Positions 7,337-12,637 of a DNA stretch of 12,637 nucleotides are shown here, piece after piece (within the stretch, counting starts at the first letter, position 1; each line of letters begins with the position of its first letter). The notes beneath the pieces are model-generated. The model made no database searches and had not been told where the DNA came from. It saw only the letters and a list, made by a program, of their open reading frames with translations. The translations under genes and the position numbers were made by a program. The stretch comes from Anaerolineae bacterium (GTDB lineage Bacteria; Chloroflexota; Anaerolineae; Aggregatilineales; Phototrophicaceae), in NCBI GenBank assembly GCA_020848855.1, contig JADLHH010000415.1:1-12637 (forward strand), read 5' to 3'.

Positions 7337-8569
7337 TCAGATGACGGCGATTTGTTCGAGCGCATCCAGAATCGCCTCGCGGCTGGCAGGCTTGGAGATA
7401 AAGCGCGTTGCTCCCAGCGAATAAGCAAGCTGCGGGTCGTTGAATACGGTGCAGACGATGATCGGGATATGCGCGATCGAGGGGCGCAGACGCAGGCGCT
7501 GAAGCAGTTCCCAGCCGTCGCGCTCCGGCATCATCACGTCGAGCACGATCAGCGTCGGGTTCAGTTCTTCCGCCTGATCCACGACATCCTGAGTCGCGGA
7601 CGCGCTGATGATCAGGCAGTTATAGCCTTCGAGGAAGCGCCCCAGCAGTTCAACCCAACCTTCGTTGTCGTCGATCACGAGGATGGTCACGTTCTCGGAT
7701 GTCATGTGCAGCGCAACGCGGTAATTCGACGCGGGGAAATTGTCGACGGTAAGCGTCCAGTGCAGTCGATCAGCAAGCTTGATTACAGCAGCGAAACTGG
7801 TCACCGCGTCGATGTCCTGATCGGTCGCGTAGCGCAGCGTCAGCGTCACGCTGGCGTGATCCACTGCGAAGGACGCGCACAGAATGCCCGGTCGCGCCTG
7901 CTGCACGGCAAGGCTCAGCAGACTGATCAGAATCTGGTGCGCGAACGCCGCGTCGGTCGAAAGCATCATCGGATCCGGCGGAGCGTCGAGATCGATTTCG
8001 ACCCCCTGCTGCTGCGCGAGCTTCTCGACGGCATGTTCCGCCTGCCGAAAGACCGCACCGACATCGACCGGGCTGAAACTGAGCTTCAACCGCGCGACTT
8101 CCGATTCGAGCGAGAAGTCTTCGGGTGGCGCGGGCGGCGGCAGCCGGTTGTCCCACAGCACCGCCGCGACGCTTTCCTGCCCGCGCCGCAGATCGCGGTA
8201 TGCCTGCCGCTCCGACAAGCCGAGTTCGTCGGCGGTCGCCTGAATGTTGAGGCTTTCGACGTAATACATGTGCAGGATGTTGTACAGCCGCGCGATCGGC
8301 TCGCGGAAGTGGATGTCGGCGGGCGGCTTGAGCGACTCGATGGCTTTGATCAACTCGTGGCGAAGCTGGCGTCCGGCGGTTTTGGCGGAAAGCTCGCCGT
8401 CACGGTCGTAAAAGCGCGCCAGCGGGTGCTGCTGGAGATACGCGAAGTCGTACAGGTGCTCCAGCGCCTGCTTGACCTGCTCGACGAACGCCTCGAACAG
8501 CATCTCGCCGGACCGCATCCTATCGTTATCCGGCATTTCCGCGCGGGTGGGTCGCTCGATGTCCGTCAT
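7337..8569 (-). CDS. Response-regulator-like protein: HTH, kinase-like ATPase fold (degenerate), C-terminal receiver
   Basis: Encodes 410 residues with receiver last, the reverse of a normal response regulator. Residues 20-140 are helical and hold a putative helix-turn-helix (about 108-133, IQATADELGLSERQAYRDLR). Residues about 170-290 look like a histidine-kinase ATPase domain in which the N-box Asn is replaced (ISLLSLAVQQA, compare the usual NLLSNAVKF) and the glycine boxes are absent, so ATP binding is doubtful. Residues 294-410 are a complete receiver: D300/D301, phospho-acceptor D344 in VLDVMMPERDGW, the Thr of VCTVF and K393. It is first in the minus-strand operon, upstream of the hybrid kinase, which is its obvious partner. 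It diverges from the ABC importer genes 299 bases away, its likely target. DNA binding is inferred, not shown. Confidence 0.85.
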   Translation of the reverse strand: MTDIERPTRAEMPDNDRMRSGEMLFEAFVEQVKQALEHLYDFAYLQQHPLARFYDRDGELSAKTAGRQLRHELIKAIESLKPPADIHFREPIARLYNILHMYYVESLNIQATADELGLSERQAYRDLRRGQESVAAVLWDNRLPPPAPPEDFSLESEVARLKLSFSPVDVGAVFRQAEHAVEKLAQQQGVEIDLDAPPDPMMLSTDAAFAHQILISLLSLAVQQARPGILCASFAVDHASVTLTLRYATDQDIDAVTSFAAVIKLADRLHWTLTVDNFPASNYRVALHMTSENVTILVIDDNEGWVELLGRFLEGYNCLIISASATQDVVDQAEELNPTLIVLDVMMPERDGWELLQRLRLRPSIAHIPIIVCTVFNDPQLAYSLGATRFISKPASREAILDALEQIAVI

Positions 8570-8617
8570 GCCCGCCTCTGTTCCTCACCGCGCGCGACCG
8601 GCAGCGGATAGGGCACA

Positions 8618-8636
8618 GACAGCGCCACGCTGTCAA
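8618..8636 (-). promoter_or_regulatory. Perfect palindrome over a TTGACA -35 of the two-component operon
   Basis: GACAGCG-CCA-CGCTGTC (8618-8634) is a perfect 7-3-7 inverted repeat. Read on the minus strand, TTGACA (8636-8631) is an exact -35 consensus overlapping it. The -10 that should follow 17 bases on is poor (CCCTAT), so the promoter may need an activator. The site lies about 50-65 bases before the response-regulator start. Confidence 0.45.
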
Positions 8637-8641
8637 AACTC

Positions 8642-8659
8642 TGGCAGATTTTTGGCAGA
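8642..8659. promoter_or_regulatory. Tandem direct repeat TGGCAGA-TTTT-TGGCAGA
   Basis: Two identical 7-base units are separated by four T's, an 11-bp period. This is the geometry of OmpR/PhoB-type binding sites (the Pho box has 7-bp units with a 4-bp AT-rich spacer). It lies 20 bases upstream of a plus-strand TATACT and next to the minus-strand -35, so one bound regulator could act on both operons. Confidence 0.5.
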
Positions 8660-8679
8660 GATAGAGGGTACAGGTTAGC

Positions 8680-8685
8680 TATACT
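8680..8685 (+). promoter_or_regulatory. Candidate -10 element TATACT for the ABC operon
   Basis: TATACT differs from consensus by one base. No good -35 lies at 17 bases; the direct repeat at 8642-8659 occupies the upstream region instead, as in activator-dependent promoters. It implies a leader of about 175 bases before the solute-binding protein gene, in which I see no known riboswitch. Confidence 0.35.
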
Positions 8686-8804
8686 GAAAAAATTGAACAT
8701 GAAAGCAAACATTGCCATTTTTTCTCATTTTAACACAGGTTTGCAAAGCCAATTCTTTTTCGACCAGCCGGTTTGATCAGTCGATTCATCTGATACGGGA
8801 TTTC

Positions 8805-8821
8805 TCGATCGCTCGGATCGA
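8805..8821. promoter_or_regulatory. Inverted repeat TCGATC-N5-GATCGA before the solute-binding protein gene
   Basis: Perfect 6-bp arms around a 5-bp centre, ending 47 bases before the start codon. It has the same GATC-N5-GATC core and spacing as the repeat at 859-875 in front of the DeoR-type gene. It could be an operator for a shared regulator. Confidence 0.35.
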
Positions 8822-8868
8822 TTTTCCACCCAGTCAAGTGCTTTATTGAGAATACAAGGAGTTTGTCC

Positions 8869-10230
8869 ATGAAGAAGCACTTTACGTTCCTTGCTCTCCT
8901 GTTTGCGCTGTCGTGTCTGCTCGTCGGGCAGTTCTCCATCGTGCAAGCCCAAGAGTCGGTGACGATCACCGTTGCGGTCGTCAACAACCCGGATCAGCGG
9001 CGGCTGCTCGAGCTGTCGGATCAATTCCACGCCGCCTATCCGAATATCAACGTCTCGTTCGTCATGCTGCCGGAAAACGAACTCCGCGCCCGCGTGACCA
9101 CCGACATCACCACCGGCACGGGGTCGTTCGACATCGTGCAGATCGGCGCGTTCGAGACGCCAATTTTCGCCGCTAACGGCTGGCTGGCGTCGGTTTCCGG
9201 CTTGATAGAGGAGTACCCTAACAGCGTCCAGCCAGATTACGACGTGGAAGACCTGCTGGAGCCGGTGCGCAAGGGTCTGTCCTACGAGGACGAGCTTTAC
9301 GCGGTTCCATTCTATGCCGAGTCGAGCATGACCTTCTACAACAAGAAGATGTTCGCCGAAGCCGGTCTGGAAATGCCCGAAAACCCGACGTGGGATCAGA
9401 TTCGTGAATTCGCCTGCGCGCTGCACGACCCCGCCAACAACCGCTACGGCATCGCCCTGCGCGGTTTGCCCGGCTGGGGTGAAGTGATGGCGCCGCTGGA
9501 TACCGTGATCAACACCTTCGGCGGGCGCTGGTTCGACGAAAACTGGCAGCCGCAGCTCAACACGCAGGAATGGCACGATGCCGTCAGCTTCTACGTCAGC
9601 CTGCTGCAGGACTGCGGCGTGCCCGGCGCGGCGAACAACGGCTTCTCCGAATCGCTGACGATGATGGCGCAGGGGCAGGCGGCGATGTGGGTCGACGCGA
9701 CCGTCGCAGCGGGCTTCCTGACCGACCCGTCGCAGTCGCAGATTGTCGATGACGTCGGCTTCGTGATGGCGCCGCACGGCGCAGTCGAGAAGGGCTATCA
9801 CTGGCTGTGGGTCTGGGCATATGCTATCCCCGAAACCAGCCAGCACAAGGATGCGGCGCTCCAGTTCCTCACCTGGTCGACCAGCAAGGATTACATCAAC
9901 CTCGTCGGCGAAACCTACGGCTGGCAGACCGTTCCGCCTGGCACACGCACCTCGACCTACGACAACCCGCTGTATCAGGAAGCGGCAGGCGCGTTCGCCA
10001 ACGTGACTCTCAGTTCGATCCAGACTGCCGACCCGTCTGACGCCACCCGCGACCCGGTGCCCTACACCGGCGTACAGTTCGTCGCCATCCCCGAATTCCA
10101 GGGCTTTGGCACGGACGTTTCGCAGCAGATTTCCGCCGCGATTGCCGGGCAGATCAGCGTCGATGATGCGCTCACGCGAAGCCAGGACATCGTGACCCGC
10201 GCCATGCGTGACGCTGGGTACATTCAGTAA
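8869..10230 (+). CDS. ABC transporter solute-binding protein, sorbitol/mannitol-type (SmoE/MtlE-like)
   Basis: Encodes 453 residues from ATG 8869, set by AAGGAG (8856-8861) 7 bases upstream; a TTG at 8863 is less likely. The N-terminus is a Sec signal peptide: a KK pair, a hydrophobic core to about residue 20, and a probable cut after VQA (residue 27). C16 is preceded by ALS, which is not a proper lipobox. The mature protein is a family 1 extracellular solute-binding protein. The stretches VAVVNNPDQRRLLELSDQF, ELRARVTTDITTGTGSFDI, AVPFYAESSMTFYNKK and GFSESLTMMAQGQAAMWVDA recall sorbitol/mannitol-binding proteins, so a polyol ligand is my best guess. It captures substrate outside the membrane for the two permeases downstream. 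A strong hairpin separates it from them. Confidence 0.9.
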   Translation: MKKHFTFLALLFALSCLLVGQFSIVQAQESVTITVAVVNNPDQRRLLELSDQFHAAYPNINVSFVMLPENELRARVTTDITTGTGSFDIVQIGAFETPIFAANGWLASVSGLIEEYPNSVQPDYDVEDLLEPVRKGLSYEDELYAVPFYAESSMTFYNKKMFAEAGLEMPENPTWDQIREFACALHDPANNRYGIALRGLPGWGEVMAPLDTVINTFGGRWFDENWQPQLNTQEWHDAVSFYVSLLQDCGVPGAANNGFSESLTMMAQGQAAMWVDATVAAGFLTDPSQSQIVDDVGFVMAPHGAVEKGYHWLWVWAYAIPETSQHKDAALQFLTWSTSKDYINLVGETYGWQTVPPGTRTSTYDNPLYQEAAGAFANVTLSSIQTADPSDATRDPVPYTGVQFVAIPEFQGFGTDVSQQISAAIAGQISVDDALTRSQDIVTRAMRDAGYIQ

Positions 10231-10242
10231 ACAATTGAACAC

Positions 10243-10272
10243 TGTCGGGGCGTAACATATTACGCCCCGACA
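10243..10272. repeat. Perfect 13-bp stem with 4-base loop after the solute-binding protein gene
   Basis: TGTCGGGGCGTAA (10243-10255) and TTACGCCCCGACA (10260-10272) are exact complements around the loop CATA. It starts 12 bases after the stop codon. No T-run follows, so a full Rho-independent terminator is unlikely. In this place it could block 3' decay or partly stop transcription, making more binding protein than permease, as palindromes do between malE and malF. Confidence 0.75.
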
Positions 10273-10337
10273 CATATTCATTTGAATTGCACACATCGGC
10301 TGTGAGGGCGACGCAATAATCGCTCATACTGGTTAAA

Positions 10338-10361
10338 GTTGGCGCAACGGTTGGCGCCAAC
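10338..10361. promoter_or_regulatory. Palindrome GTTGGCGCCAAC with a second half-copy, LacI-operator-like
   Basis: GTTGGCGCCAAC (10350-10361) is a perfect 12-bp palindrome with a central CG, the form of LacI-family operators. GTTGGCGC also occurs 12 bases earlier (10338-10345), so the RNA could form an 8-bp stem with an 8-base loop. It lies 23 bases before the first permease start. No LacI gene is in the window. Confidence 0.4.
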
Positions 10362-10384
10362 AACGACTTCTTTGAAGAGATTTG

Positions 10385-11320
10385 ATGCCCATGTCCACTT
10401 TTGAAAAACAAACCTCGCTCGGCGCGGCAGAAGCGGCGGCTCGACCGAATTGGCTGCACCTGCGCGGCTATCTCGTCCGCCCCGCCGTCATTTACCTGCT
10501 GATCCTGACGCAAGTTCCGCTGCTGCTGACTCTGTATTACAGCCTCACCAACTGGAACTTCCTGCGTCCTGACCGCACCCGCTTCGTCGGCGTCGAAAAT
10601 TACCTCGACTTCTTCCGCAACCCCGACATGCTCACCATCATTCGCAACACACTGGTGTTTTCGCTGTCGGTGGTGCTGTGGTCGCTGGTGCTGGGCATGA
10701 TCCTGGCGCTGCTGCTCAATCGCGAGTTTCGCGGCAGGAGCATCGCCCGCACCCTGCTGATCACGCCATTTCTGATCATGCCGACGGTATCGGCAGTCAT
10801 GTGGAAGAATATGCTTTTCAACCCGGCGTTCGGCTTGATCAGCTCGACCCTCGCCGCGCTGGGCGGTCCCCGTATCGACTGGATCAACAGCTACCCGATG
10901 TTCTCGATCGTCGCGATCGTGACGTGGGAATGGACGCCGTTCATGATGCTGATCCTGCTGGCGGGGCTGCAATCGCTCTCGCAGGAAAGCCTCGAAGCGG
11001 CGCAGATCGACGGCGCGGGACCCATCGAGACATTCTACTACATCATCCTGCCGCACCTGCGCCGCTATATCGAGATCGGCGTGCTGCTGGAAGTGCTGTT
11101 CGTCCTGAACATCTTCGGCGAGATCTTCGTCACCACCACCGGCGGACCCGCCATCGACACGACGACGCTCACCTTCGACATCTACAAGGAAGCGTTCCTG
11201 CGCTGGAACGTGGGGCGCGCCAGCGCCTATGGCGTCTTCGCCGTCATCCTCGCCAATATTGTCACGATTTTCTTCCTGCGCATCATTCGGGCGGGCAGTG
11301 AGCGGAAGGCAGTCACATGA
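10385..11320 (+). CDS. ABC transporter permease, MalF/SmoF type
   Basis: Encodes 311 residues. ATG 10385 follows GAAGAG (10374-10379) by 5 bases; ATG 10391 is also possible. Six transmembrane helices are expected and visible as hydrophobic blocks, the first being VIYLLILTQVPLLLTLYYS, with the typical periplasmic patch SLTNWNFL after it. The cytoplasmic coupling loop reads ESLEAAQIDGAGPIETFYYI-ILP (the EAA motif that docks on the ATPase). It belongs to the binding-protein-dependent inner membrane component family that imports sugars and polyols and would pair with the next gene as a heterodimeric channel. The two genes overlap by four bases (ATGA), showing translational coupling. Confidence 0.93.
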   Translation: MPMSTFEKQTSLGAAEAAARPNWLHLRGYLVRPAVIYLLILTQVPLLLTLYYSLTNWNFLRPDRTRFVGVENYLDFFRNPDMLTIIRNTLVFSLSVVLWSLVLGMILALLLNREFRGRSIARTLLITPFLIMPTVSAVMWKNMLFNPAFGLISSTLAALGGPRIDWINSYPMFSIVAIVTWEWTPFMMLILLAGLQSLSQESLEAAQIDGAGPIETFYYIILPHLRRYIEIGVLLEVLFVLNIFGEIFVTTTGGPAIDTTTLTFDIYKEAFLRWNVGRASAYGVFAVILANIVTIFFLRIIRAGSERKAVT

Positions 11321-12144
11321 CTCTCAATATGAACAAACTCACCGGACATCTCCTCTCCGGCTTGACCATCGTGCTGGCGCTGATCTTCTTCTTCCCGATC
11401 TTCTGGATGGTGCTGACTTCATTCAAGACCGAAGCGACCGCCTTCAGCTTCCCCCCGCCGCTGATCTTTCAGCCGACGCTCGAAAATTATCAGATCGCTA
11501 TCGGGCAGTCGAAGTACTTCGAGCAGTTGTGGAACACGCTCCTTATCACCGGCTTTTCGACTCTGGTCGCGCTGCTGCTCGGCGTCCCGGCTGCCTACAG
11601 CCTCGCCTTTTATCCTGGCAAGCGCAGCAATTTCACGCTGACGTGGATGATGTCCACCCGTATGCTGCCGCCGGTCGGCATCATCGTGCCGCTGTACGTC
11701 ATCTTCAAGCAGTTGAGCTTATTCGACACCCACAGTGGTATGATCCTGCTGTACACGGCGCTCAACCTGCCATTGGTCGTCTGGATGATGCACTCGTTCC
11801 TCTCTGACCTGCCCTACGAAATCCTCGAGGCGGCGCGCATCGACGGTGTGACGCTGGTGCAGGAATTTCGCTGGGTGATTCTGCCGCTGGCGCTGCCTGG
11901 GTTGATGGCGACCATCCTGCTGTGTTTCATCTTCACCTGGAATGAATTCTTCCTGTCCTTCAACCTGACGATCACCAAAGCTGCGCCGCTCTCGGTGTTC
12001 ATCGCCTCGTTCAAAACGTCCGAGGGGCTGTTCTGGGCGAAGATGTCGGCGGCGGCAACCATCACGGCGCTACCGGTCGTGCTGGCGGGCTGGCTGGCGC
12101 AGCATCAGTTGGTCCGCGGTCTCACCGCCGGAGCCGTGAAATAG
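11317..12144 (+). CDS. ABC transporter permease, MalG/SmoG type
   Basis: Encodes 275 residues, the usual size of the second sugar permease. The start ATG 11317 overlaps the previous stop (ATGA), with GGAAGG a few bases upstream as binding site. The N-terminal helix ends in the hallmark [14 protein letters not shown], and the coupling loop is [19 protein letters not shown] followed by ILPLALPGL (EAA motif). It ends in a short basic-poor tail with a last membrane helix. It completes the membrane part of the importer with the gene before. No ATPase gene follows directly: the next frame is a dehydrogenase 61 bases on. Confidence 0.93.
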   Translation: MTLNMNKLTGHLLSGLTIVLALIFFFPIFWMVLTSFKTEATAFSFPPPLIFQPTLENYQIAIGQSKYFEQLWNTLLITGFSTLVALLLGVPAAYSLAFYPGKRSNFTLTWMMSTRMLPPVGIIVPLYVIFKQLSLFDTHSGMILLYTALNLPLVVWMMHSFLSDLPYEILEAARIDGVTLVQEFRWVILPLALPGLMATILLCFIFTWNEFFLSFNLTITKAAPLSVFIASFKTSEGLFWAKMSAAATITALPVVLAGWLAQHQLVRGLTAGAVK

Positions 12145-12156
12145 ATATTCCAGATG

Positions 12157-12165
12157 TGTTATGCT
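12157..12165 (+). promoter_or_regulatory. Possible extended -10 (TGTTATGCT) before the dehydrogenase gene
   Basis: TGT followed by TATGCT is a fair extended -10, placed 40 bases before ATG 12206 in the 61-base gap after the permease gene. There is no clear -35. It may give the dehydrogenase its own basal transcription in addition to read-through. Confidence 0.25.
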
Positions 12166-12205
12166 GTGCCATCTAGATGATGACTGTCAACAGAAAGAGA
12201 ACCTT

Positions 12206-12637
12206 ATGGGCATTGACCCGGTAGCAAACGCAAGACCGATTCTGGAGCGGATGCGCCTCAACGGCAAGGTCGCCGTCGTCACCGGCGGCGGGCAGGGCAT
12301 CGGGCGCGCTTACGCCCACGCGCTCGGCGAGGCGGGCGCAGCCGTCGCTATCGCCGATCTCTCGCTCGACACCGCAACGGCGGTCGCCGCCGAACTGCAA
12401 GCCAAAGGGGTCGACTCGTTGGCGATTCAGGTCGATGTGACCAAAGCCGATCAGGTGCAGGCGATGGTCGATACGATCATGGCAAAGTGGGGCAAGCTGA
12501 CCATCGGCGTCAACAACGCCGGCATCGGTCAGTGGATCGCTGCTGAAGACATGCCGGAGTCCGACTGGGACAAGATGATCAACGTCAACCTGAAGGGCGT
12601 CTTCCTGTGCTGCCAGGCGGAAGCGCGAGTCATGCTC
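12206..12637 (+). CDS. Short-chain dehydrogenase/reductase, probably NAD-dependent polyol dehydrogenase (3' end outside window)
   Basis: The first 144 codons are present; the frame runs off the window. The start is set at ATG 12206 (AAAGAG at 12194-12199 lies 6 bases before it). ATG 12251 (residue 16) is an alternative, since many SDRs begin just before GKVAVVTG. The Rossmann motif TGGGQGIG lies at 26-33, D51 at the end of the second strand points to NAD(H) rather than NADP(H), and the structural NNAG motif is at 103-106. The catalytic Ser-Tyr-Lys lies beyond the window. The family interconverts polyols and ketoses among many other substrates. Its place directly after a sorbitol/mannitol-type importer suggests it oxidises the imported polyol to a ketose; this is inference from context. 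Confidence 0.9.
   Translation, partial: MGIDPVANARPILERMRLNGKVAVVTGGGQGIGRAYAHALGEAGAAVAIADLSLDTATAVAAELQAKGVDSLAIQVDVTKADQVQAMVDTIMAKWGKLTIGVNNAGIGQWIAAEDMPESDWDKMINVNLKGVFLCCQAEARVML

Noticed and set aside
7352..8611. 419-codon frame on the plus strand
   Set aside because: It is antisense to the response-regulator gene, whose receiver motifs are unmistakable; the plus-strand product has no domain and shows shadow-like composition.
8692..8868. Riboswitch in the long leader of the importer operon
   Set aside because: Apart from the GATC repeat I see no conserved riboswitch core or terminator/antiterminator pair.
8725..10296. 523-codon frame on the minus strand
   Set aside because: It lies opposite the clear solute-binding protein gene, is rich in R, H, V and G with no recognisable domain, and has no ribosome binding site; a shadow of biased codon use.
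10172..11056. 294-codon frame on the minus strand
   Set aside because: Antisense to the first permease gene; the product is full of Q, R, H and D with no family features.

Overview
The window is a moderately GC-rich bacterial chromosomal segment. It most resembles a Chloroflexota (Anaerolineae-type) genome. That assignment is an inference from the style of the two-component genes, with a membrane hybrid kinase next to an HTH/kinase-like/receiver protein, both divergent from a sugar ABC operon. No rRNA or other phylogenetic marker is present to confirm it. I saw no tRNA, rRNA or CRISPR array.

Layout. (1) 2-829 (+): 3' part of an amidohydrolase-2 family TIM-barrel hydrolase. (2) 935-1726 (+): DeoR/GlpR-type sugar repressor, with operator-like inverted repeats in its promoter. 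(3) 1727-2055: non-coding, holding a probable transposase fragment, a long perfect hairpin with a TTGTAGGGGCGCA arm, and an extended -10 promoter. (4) 2056-2736 (+): TetR regulator. (5) 2793-4982 (+): family 3 glycoside hydrolase without a signal peptide, probably cytoplasmic. (6) 7337-8569 and 5114-7303 (-): response-regulator-like protein, then a six-helix membrane hybrid histidine kinase, in one operon. (7) 8570-8868: divergent regulatory region with several repeats. (8) 8869-12144 (+): secreted solute-binding protein and two permeases of a carbohydrate ABC importer, most like the sorbitol/mannitol (SmoEFG/MtlEFG) group. (9) 12206 to the end (+): short-chain dehydrogenase, cut by the window edge.

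Together the genes look like a carbohydrate or polyol utilisation locus. The two-component pair probably senses nutrient state and acts on the divergent importer operon. The importer brings in a polyol or sugar, the dehydrogenase would oxidise it to a ketose, and the GH3 enzyme would release monosaccharide from small beta-glycosides inside the cell. The DeoR and TetR proteins are candidate local repressors. No ABC ATPase gene is seen; it may lie downstream or be shared with other importers.

The most unusual parts are the two signalling proteins, whose kinase and receiver domains are selectively degenerate, and the divergent promoter region. That region holds a 7-4-7 tandem direct repeat of the form bound by OmpR/PhoB-type regulators, although neither neighbouring signalling protein shows that DNA-binding domain.
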